A DNA stretch of 64,000 bases from Streptomyces agglomeratus (lineage in GTDB: Bacteria; Actinomycetota; Actinomycetes; Streptomycetales; Streptomycetaceae), in the NCBI RefSeq assembly GCF_001746415.1, contig NZ_MEHJ01000001.1, positions 5,214,501 to 5,278,500 on the forward strand, read 5' to 3'. The notes under the pieces are model-generated. The model saw nothing but the letters and a program-made list of their open reading frames with translations. It had not been told where the DNA came from and ran no database searches. The position numbers and the translations under genes were made by a program. Each line of letters opens with the position of its first letter. Position 1 is the stretch's first letter. Below are positions 45,423 to 54,554 of the stretch, one piece after another.

Positions 45423-46094
45423 ATGCGCTTCAACCGGATCCTGCTCTCGACCACCCTGCTGGTCGTCGCCCTGGTCGTCCAGGTCACCGTGCTCGCCAGG
45501 CTCCAACTCCCCGGCGCCGTACCCGACCTGATGCTCCTGACCGTCCTCGGACTCGCCTTCGTGTACGGCCCGACGAGCGGCGCGCTCATCGGGTTCGGCG
45601 CGGGCCTCCTCGCCGACCTCGCCCCGCCCGCCGACCACGCGGCGGGCCGCTACGCGCTCGTCCTGTGCGTCATCGGCTACCTCGCCGGACTCGCCAAGCC
45701 GGAGAACGGCCAGCTCAGGTCCGCCACCGCCCCGATGGTCGCGGTCGTCGTCGCCGCCCTCGGCTCCACCCTGCTGTACGCCGGAGTGGGCGCCCTGGTC
45801 GGCGACACCGCCGCCCGCCACGTGGGCATCGTGAACCTGCTGCTCACCTCCGCGTTGTACGACCTGCTGCTGGCGCCGTTCGTCGTGCCCGTGGTGATGG
45901 CGCTCGCGAGACGCGCCGAGAACGATCCGCTCGCCGACAGCCAGAGCGGCAACAACGGCGCCGACGTGGCGAGCGGCTGGCTCGCCTCCGGCACCGGGCT
46001 GCGCATCGGCAGTCAGCGCGCCGGAATGAGGGTCAGGGCCGCACGCTCGCGGGCGGCGCGGGCCGGACGCATCAAGGGGGTCAAGCGCCTGTGA
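45423..46094 (+). CDS. mreD: Rod shape-determining protein MreD
   Basis: A 223-residue membrane protein with about five to six segments (ILLSTTLLVVALVVQVTVLA, LMLLTVLGLAFVYGP, APMVAVVVAALGSTLLYAGVG, LYDLLLAPFVVPVVMALA). Beyond residue 165 it continues with a basic cytoplasmic tail (RVRAARSRAARAGRIKGVKRL) not present in E. coli MreD. Its TGA overlaps a GTG (GTGA at 46091-46094) that opens a 38-codon ORF leading into pbp2. Confidence 0.92.
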   Translation: MRFNRILLSTTLLVVALVVQVTVLARLQLPGAVPDLMLLTVLGLAFVYGPTSGALIGFGAGLLADLAPPADHAAGRYALVLCVIGYLAGLAKPENGQLRSATAPMVAVVVAALGSTLLYAGVGALVGDTAARHVGIVNLLLTSALYDLLLAPFVVPVVMALARRAENDPLADSQSGNNGADVASGWLASGTGLRIGSQRAGMRVRAARSRAARAGRIKGVKRL

Positions 46095-46207
46095 CCACGG
46101 CCCGCTCCAGGAAGCCGCAGCCCCCCCAGAACACGCAGAGCACCCAGAGCACGCAGCACACGCAGGACAAGCAGGACTCCGACGGCTCCGAGGAGGGGAC
46201 GGCTTGA
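46091..46207 (+). CDS. Possible 38-residue coupling peptide between mreD and pbp2
   Basis: An ORF starting at the GTG that overlaps the mreD stop (GTGA) and ending in a TGA that overlaps the TTG start of pbp2 (TTGA). The product is very hydrophilic: Arg/Lys at the start, a QPPQNTQSTQSTQHTQDKQD middle and an acidic DSDGSEEGTA end. AAGGGGG lies ten bases before the GTG, and nearly every third codon base is G or C, so the frame behaves as coding. It may be a real small protein or mainly serve to couple translation of mreD with pbp2. A frameshifted N-terminal extension of PBP2 is the alternative. Confidence 0.5.
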   Translation: MTTARSRKPQPPQNTQSTQSTQHTQDKQDSDGSEEGTA

Positions 46208-48372
46208 GCAACATTCCCGAGACCGGGCGGACCCCCAGGGTCAGGATCCGGCTCATCGTCATCCAGGTGCTCGTCTTCTCCCTCCTGCTCACCCTCGGCG
46301 GCCGCCTCTGGTACCTCCAGATCCGCAACGGCGACGAGTACACCGCCGAAGCCGCGGGCAACGGCGTGCAGCAGGTCGTCCAGCCCGCCGTGCGCGGCTC
46401 GATCCTCGACGCGCGCGGCGTGCCGCTCGCCGACAACGAGACCCGGCTCGTCGTCTCCGCCAGCCGCACCGAGCTGATGAAGATGAAGGACGACGGCAAG
46501 GGCGTACTGGCCCGCCTCGCCGGCGTACTGGGCATGAAGCCCAAGGAGGTCGCCGACAAGGTCAGGCTCTGCGACTCCGAGACCCCGCAGCCCTGCTGGA
46601 ACGGCTCGCCCTACCAGCCGATCCCCGTCACCGACGAGGCCACCACCAAGCAGGCGCTCCAGATCCGCGAGCGCGCCGAGGACTTCCCCGGCATCACCGC
46701 CGAGCCGACGGCCGTACGCCGCTACCCCGCCCCCGGCAAGGCCAGGACGAGCCAGGTCCTCGGCTACCTCTCGCCCGTCACGGACGAGGAGATCGAGAAG
46801 GCGAAGGACGGCCCGTCGCCGTACCTGCGCTCGGACATGGTCGGCCGCTCCGGACTGGAGCGTACGTACGACAAGGAACTGCGCGGCAAGGCCGGCGTGA
46901 CCCGCTACGAGGTCGACAACCTCGGCCGCGTCATGGGCGAGGCGGAGAACGACCCGACGGTGCCCGGCGCCAACGTCGTCACCAGCATCGACGCCCGGGT
47001 CCAGGCCGTTGCCGAACACGAGCTCCACCAGGCGATGAAAACCGTCCGGAAGGAGACCGACAAGATCACCGGTCGCCCGTACGAGGCCGACTCGGGCGCC
47101 GTCGTCGTCATGGAGTCCAAGACCGGCCGCGTCGTCTCGATGGCCTCCCAGCCCGACTACGACCCCAACGCCTGGATCGGCGGCATCTCCGGCAAGCAGT
47201 ACGCCCAGCTGACGGACAAGAAGTCCAACTACCCGCTGCTCAACCGGGCCATCCAGGGCCAGGCGCCCGCCGGCTCGGTCTTCAAGGTGGTGTCGGCGAG
47301 CGCGGCCGTACGGGCCGGCTACCCCTTCGACGGCCGCTACAACTGCAGCAGCTCCTACAGCATGGGCAACCGGAGCTTCGCGAACTTCGAGTCCAAGGGA
47401 CACGGCCCCATCACACTGGGCGACGCCCTCAAGTTCTCCTGCAACACCGTCTTCTACCGTCTGGGCCACCAGGAGTGGCAGCGTGACGGCGGGATAAAGC
47501 CCAAGAAGGGCGCCCACGACTGGTTCTACCGGACCGCCCACGACTTCGGGTTCGGCTTCGAGACCGGCATCGACCTGCCGAACGAGGTCAAGGGCCGCAT
47601 CCCCGACCGCCAGTGGAAGCACGACTTCTGGGCGGCCAACAAGGACATGTGGTGCAAGCAGGGCAAGAAGGGCGGCAGCTACGTCGAGCAGATCGCCTAT
47701 GAGAGCTGCCTCGAAGGCAACCAGCTGAAGGCATTCGACAGCATCAACTTCGCCATCGGTCAGGGCGACGTCCTCATCACCCCCATCCAGCTGGCCACGG
47801 CGTACGCCGCCATCAGCAACGGCGGCACCCTCTACAACCCCACCCTCGGCAAGGCCGTGATCAGCCCCGACGGCAAGAGGATCGAAGAGATCAAGCCCAA
47901 GCCGCACGGCAAGCTGCCCGTCGACGCCGAGACCATCAGCGACCTCGACAAGGGCCTGCGCTCCGTCGTCGAGCCCGGCGGCACCGCCGCCTGGCGGTTC
48001 GGCGGCTGGCCGCAGGACAAGATCCCGATGCGGGCCAAGACCGGCACCGCCCAGGTCTACGGCAAGCAGACCACCTCGTGGTTCGCCACCTACACCGACG
48101 ACTACACGATCGTCATGACGATCTCCCAGGGTGGTACGGGCTCCGGCGCCTCCGGCCCCGCCGTGCGCAACATCTACGACGCCCTCTACGGCGTCAGCGA
48201 CGACGGCGACATCAACCCGAAGAAGGCCCTGCTCCCCAAGCCGCAGAAGGACCTCCCGAAGATCGGTCCGGACGGCTCCATCGACGCCCCGGAGATCAGG
48301 CCCTACGTACCCGAGAAGCCCAAGGACCCGGCTGCGGACCGGCAGATCGCGATCGGCAGGAGTGGCGACTGA
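46204..48372 (+). CDS. Penicillin-binding protein 2 (peptidoglycan transpeptidase, class B)
   Basis: A 722-residue class B PBP that cross-links peptidoglycan with the RodA glycosyltransferase. One membrane segment (VIQVLVFSLLLTLGGRLWYLQI) is followed by the dimerisation/pedestal domain. The transpeptidase motifs are SVFK (in GQAPAGSVFKVVSAS), SCN (in LKFSCNTVFYR) and KTG (in MRAKTGTAQVYG). The start is a TTG at 46204 with GAGGAGGGG five bases upstream, giving MSNIPETGRTPRVRIRL. It overlaps the next gene by one base (TGATG). In Streptomyces this PBP2 belongs to the spore-wall complex. Confidence 0.95.
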   Translation: MSNIPETGRTPRVRIRLIVIQVLVFSLLLTLGGRLWYLQIRNGDEYTAEAAGNGVQQVVQPAVRGSILDARGVPLADNETRLVVSASRTELMKMKDDGKGVLARLAGVLGMKPKEVADKVRLCDSETPQPCWNGSPYQPIPVTDEATTKQALQIRERAEDFPGITAEPTAVRRYPAPGKARTSQVLGYLSPVTDEEIEKAKDGPSPYLRSDMVGRSGLERTYDKELRGKAGVTRYEVDNLGRVMGEAENDPTVPGANVVTSIDARVQAVAEHELHQAMKTVRKETDKITGRPYEADSGAVVVMESKTGRVVSMASQPDYDPNAWIGGISGKQYAQLTDKKSNYPLLNRAIQGQAPAGSVFKVVSASAAVRAGYPFDGRYNCSSSYSMGNRSFANFESKGHGPITLGDALKFSCNTVFYRLGHQEWQRDGGIKPKKGAHDWFYRTAHDFGFGFETGIDLPNEVKGRIPDRQWKHDFWAANKDMWCKQGKKGGSYVEQIAYESCLEGNQLKAFDSINFAIGQGDVLITPIQLATAYAAISNGGTLYNPTLGKAVISPDGKRIEEIKPKPHGKLPVDAETISDLDKGLRSVVEPGGTAAWRFGGWPQDKIPMRAKTGTAQVYGKQTTSWFATYTDDYTIVMTISQGGTGSGASGPAVRNIYDALYGVSDDGDINPKKALLPKPQKDLPKIGPDGSIDAPEIRPYVPEKPKDPAADRQIAIGRSGD

Positions 48373-49571
48373 TGTCCGGCCCACACGGTTTCTCCGTCCA
48401 GCGGTACGCCCCCGAGCGCGGCGCCCTCGCCAAGCTCACCGCCCGCGACTCCGTGGTGCGCCGGCTCGACTGGCCGCTGCTCTGGGCGTCGCTCGCCCTG
48501 TCCGTCATCGGTGCGCTGCTCGTCTGGTCCGCGACCCGCACGCGCGACCAGCTCAACCAGGGCGACCCGGAGTACTTCCTCTGGCGCCACATCGTGAACA
48601 CCGGCATCGGCCTCGTGCTGATGATCGGCACGATCTGGCTGGGGCACCGCACCCTGCGCGGCGCCGTTCCCGTCCTCTACGGACTGTCCGTCGTGCTCGT
48701 CCTGGCCGTGCTCACCCCGCTGGGCGCGACCATCAACGGCGCGCACGCGTGGATCGTGCTCGGCGGCGGATTCTCCCTCCAGCCCTCCGAGTTCACCAAG
48801 ATCACGATCATCCTGATCATGGCCATGCTGCTCGCCGCCCGCGTCGACGCCGGCGACCAGGAGCATCCCGACCACCGCACCGTGGTGAAGGCGCTGTGCC
48901 TCGCCGTCGTACCGATCGTCGTCATCATGCTGATGCCCGACCTCGGCTCCGTCATGGTCATAGCGGTGATCATCCTCGGCGTGCTGCTCACGTCGGGGGC
49001 GTCCAACCGATGGGTCCTCGGCCTCATCGGCACCGGCACCATCGGCGCCGTCGTCGTCTGGCAGATCGGCCTGCTCGACGAGTACCAGATCAACCGCTTC
49101 GCCGCGTTCGCCAACCCCGAACTCGACCCGGCGGGCGTCGGCTACAACACCAACCAGGCGCGCATCGCGATCGGCTCCGGCGGCCTCACCGGCACCGGCC
49201 TCTTCAAGGGCAGCCAGACCACGGGACAGTTCGTACCCGAGCAGCAGACCGACTTCGTCTTCACCGTCGCCGGTGAGGAGCTCGGCTTCGTCGGCGCGGG
49301 CCTGATCCTGCTGCTGCTCGGCGTGGTGCTGTGGCGGGCCTGCCGCATCGCCCGCGAGACGACCGAGCTGTACGGCACGATCGTGGCCGGCGGCATCATC
49401 GCCTGGTTCGCCTTCCAGTCGTTCGAGAACATCGGGATGACGCTCGGCATCATGCCGGTGGCGGGCCTGCCGCTGCCGTTCGTTTCCTACGGCGGATCGT
49501 CGATGTTCGCTGTCTGGGTCGCGATCGGACTGCTCCAGTCGATCAGAGTGCAGCGGCCCATGTCGGCCTAG
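48372..49571 (+). CDS. rodA: RodA/FtsW-family SEDS peptidoglycan polymerase (Sfr)
   Basis: A 399-residue membrane protein with about ten segments that polymerises lipid II into glycan strands with PBP2. SEDS signatures are visible: GGGFSLQPSEFTKITIILIMA, GQFVPEQQTDFVFTVAGEELGF and the ending GLPLPFVSYGGSSMFAVWVAIGLLQSI. The ATG at 48372 shares one base with the pbp2 stop. In S. coelicolor and S. griseus the homologue in this position is called sfr and is needed for sporulation septation and spore-wall synthesis. Confidence 0.95.
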   Translation: MSGPHGFSVQRYAPERGALAKLTARDSVVRRLDWPLLWASLALSVIGALLVWSATRTRDQLNQGDPEYFLWRHIVNTGIGLVLMIGTIWLGHRTLRGAVPVLYGLSVVLVLAVLTPLGATINGAHAWIVLGGGFSLQPSEFTKITIILIMAMLLAARVDAGDQEHPDHRTVVKALCLAVVPIVVIMLMPDLGSVMVIAVIILGVLLTSGASNRWVLGLIGTGTIGAVVVWQIGLLDEYQINRFAAFANPELDPAGVGYNTNQARIAIGSGGLTGTGLFKGSQTTGQFVPEQQTDFVFTVAGEELGFVGAGLILLLLGVVLWRACRIARETTELYGTIVAGGIIAWFAFQSFENIGMTLGIMPVAGLPLPFVSYGGSSMFAVWVAIGLLQSIRVQRPMSA

Positions 49572-49610
49572 CACCTGCCGACGAGCCGCATTCGCGTCTA
49601 GATTCGGTTC

Positions 49611-51149
49611 ATGGCGGATACGAAGCGCGAGATCGAGCGGAAGTACGAAGCCGAAGCGGAAGCCACCGGCGAGACCCGGCTGCCCGACCTGACGAAGGTG
49701 GCCGGCGTCTCGTCCGTGCGGGAGGACGGCGTCGTGGAACTCGACGCCGTCTACTACGACACCGAAGACCTGCGGCTCGCCGCCCACTCCGTCACCCTGC
49801 GCCGCCGCACCGGAGGCGACGACGCGGGCTGGCACCTGAAGCTCCCGGTCTCCCCGGACACACGGGACGAGATCCGGGCCCCGCTGACGGACGGCCTCCC
49901 ATCGGCACTGGCCGCGCTGATCCGGTCCAGGACCCTCGGGGAGCCCGTCGCCCCCGTCGTGCGGCTGCGCAGCGTGCGTGACGTACGCCAGCTGCTGGAC
50001 GCCCGGGGCGAACCGCTCGCCGAGGTCAGCGTCGACACCGTCACCGCGCAGCGGCTCGGCGTCCCGGCCGACCGCGCCACCACCCGCTGGACCGAGATCG
50101 AGGTCGAACTCGCCGACGAGGGCGACCCGGCCCTCCTCGACGCCGTCGGGAAGAAACTCCGCAAGGCCGGCCTGCGGCCCGCCCGGTCGGCGTCCAAGCT
50201 GGCCAGGGCCCTGGCCGACACGGAGCCGCAGCCGGAGAAGTCCCCCGGGCAGCCGCCGCGCCCGCGGACCGCCGGCGACCATGTCCTCGCCTACCTGCGC
50301 GAGCAGTACGAGGCGCTGGTGGCGTACGACCCCGCAGTCCGGCGCGGCCTGCCCGACTCCGTCCACCAGATGCGCGTCGCCACCCGCCGCCTGCGCAGCG
50401 CGCTCAGGACCTACCGCAAGGTGCTGGACCGGGCGGCCACCGACCTGGTCGTCGCGGAGCTCAAGTGGCTGGCGGGGGAGCTGGGCGCCGACCGCGACCA
50501 GGAGGTACTGGACGCCCGGCTCCATGCCCGGCTCGAAGACGTACCCGGAACGCTTCTCAGGGGCCCGGTGCGCGGACGGCTGCGCATCTGGTCCGTGGGC
50601 ACCCGCGACGCCGCGCGGGCCAGGACCACCGAGGCGCTCGACAGCCCGAGGCATCTGGACCTCCTCGTTGCCCTGAACGCCCTGCTGGCCGACCCGCCGC
50701 TGCGCCCCGCCGCGTCGAAGCCCGCCGCCGAGGTCCTGCCCAGGGCCGTCCTCAAGGACTTCGGCCGGCTGGCCGTCCGCATGGAGCGGGCCCTCGCGCT
50801 GCCGCCCGGCGACGAGCGCGACCGGGCCCTGCACAACGCCCGCAAGGCGGCCAAGCGCACCCGTTACGCCGCCGACGCCGCGCGCCCCGCCCTCGGCGGG
50901 CCCGCCAAGCGGTTCGCCAAGCACGTGAAGGCGGTGCAGTCGGTGCTGGGCGAGCACCAGGACAGCGTGGTGGCCCGGACGACCCTGCGGGACCTGGCGG
51001 CGCGGGCCGACGCCGCCGGCGAGACGGCGTTCACCTGGGGACTTCTGTACGGGCGGGAAGAGGCCGCCTCACAGGCCCGGGAACGTGAGCTGCCGGAGGT
51101 GTGGAAGCGGGCCACGGCCGGGAAATTGCGGACGGATCTGGGCGGCTGA
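49611..51149 (+). CDS. CYTH-CHAD two-domain protein
   Basis: A 512-residue cytoplasmic protein. The N-terminal CYTH domain (about 5-205) starts with EIERKYE, the ExExK signature of triphosphate tunnel enzymes, and contains LRRRTGGDDAGWHLKLP and WTEIEVELADEGDP, the acidic and basic tunnel strands. The C-terminal CHAD domain (about 222-510) is helical with conserved histidines and basic residues (HQMRVATRRLRSALRTYRKVL, LHNARKAAKRTRYAADA) that bind polyphosphate. The protein therefore probably acts on or senses inorganic polyphosphate or triphosphate. It stands alone after rodA. Confidence 0.9.
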   Translation: MADTKREIERKYEAEAEATGETRLPDLTKVAGVSSVREDGVVELDAVYYDTEDLRLAAHSVTLRRRTGGDDAGWHLKLPVSPDTRDEIRAPLTDGLPSALAALIRSRTLGEPVAPVVRLRSVRDVRQLLDARGEPLAEVSVDTVTAQRLGVPADRATTRWTEIEVELADEGDPALLDAVGKKLRKAGLRPARSASKLARALADTEPQPEKSPGQPPRPRTAGDHVLAYLREQYEALVAYDPAVRRGLPDSVHQMRVATRRLRSALRTYRKVLDRAATDLVVAELKWLAGELGADRDQEVLDARLHARLEDVPGTLLRGPVRGRLRIWSVGTRDAARARTTEALDSPRHLDLLVALNALLADPPLRPAASKPAAEVLPRAVLKDFGRLAVRMERALALPPGDERDRALHNARKAAKRTRYAADAARPALGGPAKRFAKHVKAVQSVLGEHQDSVVARTTLRDLAARADAAGETAFTWGLLYGREEAASQARERELPEVWKRATAGKLRTDLGG

Positions 51150-51200
51150 GGGCCGGGGTACGCTTGATGGTCACCCCTGCCAGCTCATGAGAGACACACG

Positions 51201-53126
51201 ATGCCTGTCGAGTCGGTCTTCCCACGCCTGGAAGCGCTTCTCCCGCACGTCCAGAAGCCGATCCAGTACGTCGGCGGCGAACTCAACTCCACCGTCAAGG
51301 ACTGGGACGCCACGGACGTGCGGTGGGCGCTCATGTACCCCGACGCGTACGAGGTCGGGCTGCCCAACCAGGGCGTAATGATCCTTTACGAGGTACTGAA
51401 CGAGCGCGAAGGGGTCCTGGCCGAGCGCACGTACAGCGTGTGGCCGGACCTCGAAGCGCTCATGCGCGAGCACGACGTCCCGCAGTTCACCGTGGACGCC
51501 CACCGGCCCGTCAAGGCGTTCGACGTCTTCGGGCTGAGCTTCTCCACCGAGCTCGGCTACACCAACATGCTCACCGCCCTGGACCTCGCCGGCATCCCGC
51601 TGGAGTCCAAGGACCGCACGCTCGACGACCCGATCGTCCTCGCGGGCGGGCACGCCGCCTTCAACCCCGAGCCGATCGCGGACTTCATCGACTGCGCGGT
51701 GATCGGCGACGGCGAGCAGGCGGTCCTGGAGATCACCGAGATCGTTTGCGCCTGGAAGGCCGAGGGCCGTCCGGGCGGCCGGGACGAGGTGCTGTTCCGG
51801 CTCAGTAAGACCGGCGGCGTGTACGTGCCCCGGTTCTACGACGTCGAGTACCTCCCCGACGGCCGCATCGGCCGCGTCGTCCCCAACCGGTCCGGTGTGC
51901 CGTGGCGCGTGTCCAAGCACACCGTCATGGACCTCGACGAGTGGCCCTACCCGAAGCAGCCGCTGGTCCCGCTCGCCGAGACCGTCCACGAGCGGATGTC
52001 CGTCGAGATCTTTCGCGGCTGCACCCGCGGCTGCCGTTTCTGCCAGGCCGGCATGATCACGCGCCCCGTGCGGGAGCGAAGCATCACCGGCATCGGCGAC
52101 ATGGTGGAGAAGGGTCTCAAGGCGACCGGCTTCGAGGAGGTCGGCCTGCTGTCGCTGTCCTCGGCCGACCACACCGAGATCGCGGACATCGCCAAGGGCC
52201 TCGCGGACCGGTACGAAGAGGACAAGATCGGCCTCTCGCTGCCGTCGACCCGCGTGGACGCGTTCAACATCGACCTCGCCAACGAGCTGACCAGGAACGG
52301 CCGCAGGTCCGGCCTGACCTTCGCCCCCGAGGGCGGTTCGGAGCGCATCCGCAAGGTCATCAACAAGATGGTCTCGGAAGAGGACCTCATCCGGACCGTC
52401 TCGACGGCGTACGGCAACGGCTGGCGTCAGGTGAAGCTGTACTTCATGTGCGGCCTGCCCACCGAGACCGACGAGGACGTCCTCCAGATCGGTGACATGG
52501 CCGTCAAGGTCATCGCCGAGGGCCGCAAGGTCTCCGGTCAGAACGACATCCGCTGCACCGTCTCCATCGGCGGGTTCGTGCCGAAGCCGCACACCCCGTT
52601 CCAGTGGGCGCCCCAGCTCTCCGCCGAGGAGACGGACGCCCGCCTGGAGAAGCTGCGCGACAAGATTCGCGGCGACAAGAAGTACGGCCGTTCCATCGGC
52701 TTCCGCTACCACGACGGCAAGCCCGGCATCGTCGAGGGCCTGCTCTCGCGCGGCGACCGGCGCATCGGCTCCGTCATCCGCGCGGTCTACGAGGGCGGTG
52801 GCCGCTTCGACGGCTGGCGCGAGTACTTCAGCTACGACCGCTGGATGCAGGCCGCGGCGAAGACGCTGCCCGACTTCGGCGTGGACGTCGACTGGTACAC
52901 CACGCGTGAGCGTACGTACGAGGAGGTCCTGCCCTGGGACCACCTGGACTCCGGTCTCGACAAGGACTGGCTCTGGGAGGACTGGCAGGACTCGCTCGAC
53001 GAGACCGAGGTCGAGGACTGCCGCTGGACCCCGTGCTTCGACTGCGGGGTGTGTCCTCAGATGGACACGCAGATCCAGATCGGCCCGACGGGCAAGAAGC
53101 TGCTGCCGCTGACCGTGGTCAAGTAG
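51201..53126 (+). CDS. B12-binding-type radical SAM protein (TIGR03960 family)
   Basis: A 641-residue radical SAM protein. An N-terminal cobalamin-binding-like domain (MYPDAYEVGLPNQGVMILYEVLNE) precedes the radical SAM core, whose cluster motif is RGCTRGCRFCQAGMI (CxxxCxxC) near 275-290; GSERIRKVINKMVSEEDL and KLYFMCGLPTETDEDV are later core motifs. The C-terminus has further cysteines (CRWTPCFDCGVCPQMD) that may hold an extra cluster. In many bacteria this family occurs with, or fused to, the DUF2344/TIGR03936 protein encoded here at 54555, but no reaction is known. A 14-bp hairpin follows. Confidence 0.9.
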   Translation: MPVESVFPRLEALLPHVQKPIQYVGGELNSTVKDWDATDVRWALMYPDAYEVGLPNQGVMILYEVLNEREGVLAERTYSVWPDLEALMREHDVPQFTVDAHRPVKAFDVFGLSFSTELGYTNMLTALDLAGIPLESKDRTLDDPIVLAGGHAAFNPEPIADFIDCAVIGDGEQAVLEITEIVCAWKAEGRPGGRDEVLFRLSKTGGVYVPRFYDVEYLPDGRIGRVVPNRSGVPWRVSKHTVMDLDEWPYPKQPLVPLAETVHERMSVEIFRGCTRGCRFCQAGMITRPVRERSITGIGDMVEKGLKATGFEEVGLLSLSSADHTEIADIAKGLADRYEEDKIGLSLPSTRVDAFNIDLANELTRNGRRSGLTFAPEGGSERIRKVINKMVSEEDLIRTVSTAYGNGWRQVKLYFMCGLPTETDEDVLQIGDMAVKVIAEGRKVSGQNDIRCTVSIGGFVPKPHTPFQWAPQLSAEETDARLEKLRDKIRGDKKYGRSIGFRYHDGKPGIVEGLLSRGDRRIGSVIRAVYEGGGRFDGWREYFSYDRWMQAAAKTLPDFGVDVDWYTTRERTYEEVLPWDHLDSGLDKDWLWEDWQDSLDETEVEDCRWTPCFDCGVCPQMDTQIQIGPTGKKLLPLTVVK

Positions 53127-53137
53127 CCGCGACGCAG

Positions 53138-53169
53138 GGAAAGGCCCGGCCTCTTGGCCGGGCCTTTCC
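53138..53169 (+). terminator. Intrinsic terminator after the radical SAM gene
   Basis: Perfect 14-base arms (53138-53151 and 53156-53169) with a TCTT loop, 12 bases past the stop. It separates the radical SAM gene from the following membrane-repeat gene. Confidence 0.8.
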
Positions 53170-53237
53170 GCGTAACAGATCAACATCGGACGGACCGGTC
53201 AGGGATCCGGACAGCGGTCCCGTGCGTCTGTTCGGGC

Positions 53238-54425
53238 ATGGACTTCGAGAAGCAGCCGCAGCCGCCCGCCCCCCGGCGCGAAGTGCCGCAGGCGGAGGGC
53301 TGTCTGACCGCCGTCATCAGGATCCCCGTGCGCATCATCGTGCTGGTGCTCGTCGTCCCCGTGCGGATGGTGTGGGACCTGCTCGCCGTCTGCGGGAAGG
53401 CGGCCGGCCGCGCGCTCGGCGTGGTCCTGCGCGTCCTGGTCGTGACACCCCTGGCCTGGCTGTACCGGAAGGTGCTCGTCCCCGTCGCCAAGGTGCTCGG
53501 GTACGTCGCGCACGCCGTGCTCGTGATGCCCTGGGTGCTGCTGTGGCGGTACGTAGTGGTGCCTCTCGTCCGGTACGGGATCGTCGTGCCGGCGGTGTGG
53601 CTGTACCGGCAGGTGCTGACCCCGCTCGGGCACGGGCTCGCCCGGCTCGGGCGCACGGCGGGGTACGCCGTCGCCGCCGCCGCGCGCGCCCTGGGCACCG
53701 CGGTGGCGTGGGTGGTCCGCATGCTCGTCGTGGCGCCGCTGGTGTGGCTGTACGCGTACGTCCTCACGCCGGTCGGGCGTGGGCTGGCCTGGGTGGGCAG
53801 GGCGTTGTTCGTGTGGCCGTGGGTGGCGCTGTGGCGGTTCGTCCTGGCGCCGTTGGGCCGGGGCGTCGCCTGGCTGGCCACGGGTCTGGGGCGCGGGCTG
53901 GCCTGGTGCCTGGTGACGTTCCTGGTGACGCCCGCCGCGTGGGTCTGGCGCGCGGTCCTGGTCCCGGTCGGGCGGGAGGTCGGGGACGCGTGCGGGCACG
54001 CGTGGCGGGTCGCCGGGTACATCTCGCGGGCCGTGGGGCGCGCCTTGAAGTGGCTCGCCTGGAATCTGGTGGGGCGGCCGGTGCGCCTGCTGTGGCTGGG
54101 GGTGTGCGTGCCGGTGGGGCACTGGGTGCGCGACACCCTGTGGGCGCCGGTGAAGCGGGCGGGCCTCGAAGCGGGCCGGGCGGCGCGCGGGGCGCTGCGG
54201 GCCGCGCGGGAGACGGTGCGCCAGGCCCGGCGCGACGCGTGGCGCGCGCTGGTCGGGGGTCCCGCGGACACCTGGCCCGCCGCCGGTGCGCCCACGGGTG
54301 CGGCCGAGGCCGTGGAACCGGTGCGGACTCCTGCGCGTACTCTGGGTAGTAAGACCACCGTCCCCAGCGCGGCACCCGCGTCCGAGATCTCCCTGCTTGG
54401 CAAGAGCACAGCCGGCCAGGGGTGA
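53238..54425 (+). CDS. Membrane protein of tandem P-x-x-W-[LV]-[YW]-R-x-V-L-x-P-[LV] repeats
   Basis: A 395-residue protein of unknown function. After a 20-residue charged start, residues 30-300 contain at least eight copies of a 13-residue core such as PLAWLYRKVLVPV (71-83), PAVWLYRQVLTPL (118-130), PWVALWRFVLAPL (194-206) and PAAWVWRAVLVPV (232-244), separated by Gly/Ala/Arg-rich linkers of variable length. Each core is hydrophobic with a central Trp, an aromatic, and usually an Arg, so the chain may form many short re-entrant or interfacial segments. The tail (300-395) is basic then polar. The ATG at 53238 begins MDFEKQPQPP. It lies between two radical-SAM-related genes that are adjacent in many genomes. 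Confidence 0.8.
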   Translation: MDFEKQPQPPAPRREVPQAEGCLTAVIRIPVRIIVLVLVVPVRMVWDLLAVCGKAAGRALGVVLRVLVVTPLAWLYRKVLVPVAKVLGYVAHAVLVMPWVLLWRYVVVPLVRYGIVVPAVWLYRQVLTPLGHGLARLGRTAGYAVAAAARALGTAVAWVVRMLVVAPLVWLYAYVLTPVGRGLAWVGRALFVWPWVALWRFVLAPLGRGVAWLATGLGRGLAWCLVTFLVTPAAWVWRAVLVPVGREVGDACGHAWRVAGYISRAVGRALKWLAWNLVGRPVRLLWLGVCVPVGHWVRDTLWAPVKRAGLEAGRAARGALRAARETVRQARRDAWRALVGGPADTWPAAGAPTGAAEAVEPVRTPARTLGSKTTVPSAAPASEISLLGKSTAGQG

Positions 54426-54499
54426 GCCGGACGCCGGGACGCGAGGGGGCGACCCCCACGCCGGAAGGGTGACGCGCGGACAGCGCGCCGCCCCGCACG

Positions 54500-54515
54500 A
54501 GGAGAAGAACCACTG
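54500..54515 (+). promoter_or_regulatory. Shine-Dalgarno followed by a CTG codon, possible true start of the DUF2344 gene
   Basis: GAGGAG (around 54499-54504) is followed after about eight bases by CTG at 54513, in frame with the DUF2344 gene and opening the sequence GKRQPEGPPPAPAVQRIRL. The downstream GTG at 54555 has no such site. CTG initiation is rare but the spacing is good. Confidence 0.45.
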
Positions 54516-54554
54516 GGCAAGCGACAGCCCGAAGGCCCGCCGCCCGCACCGGCG

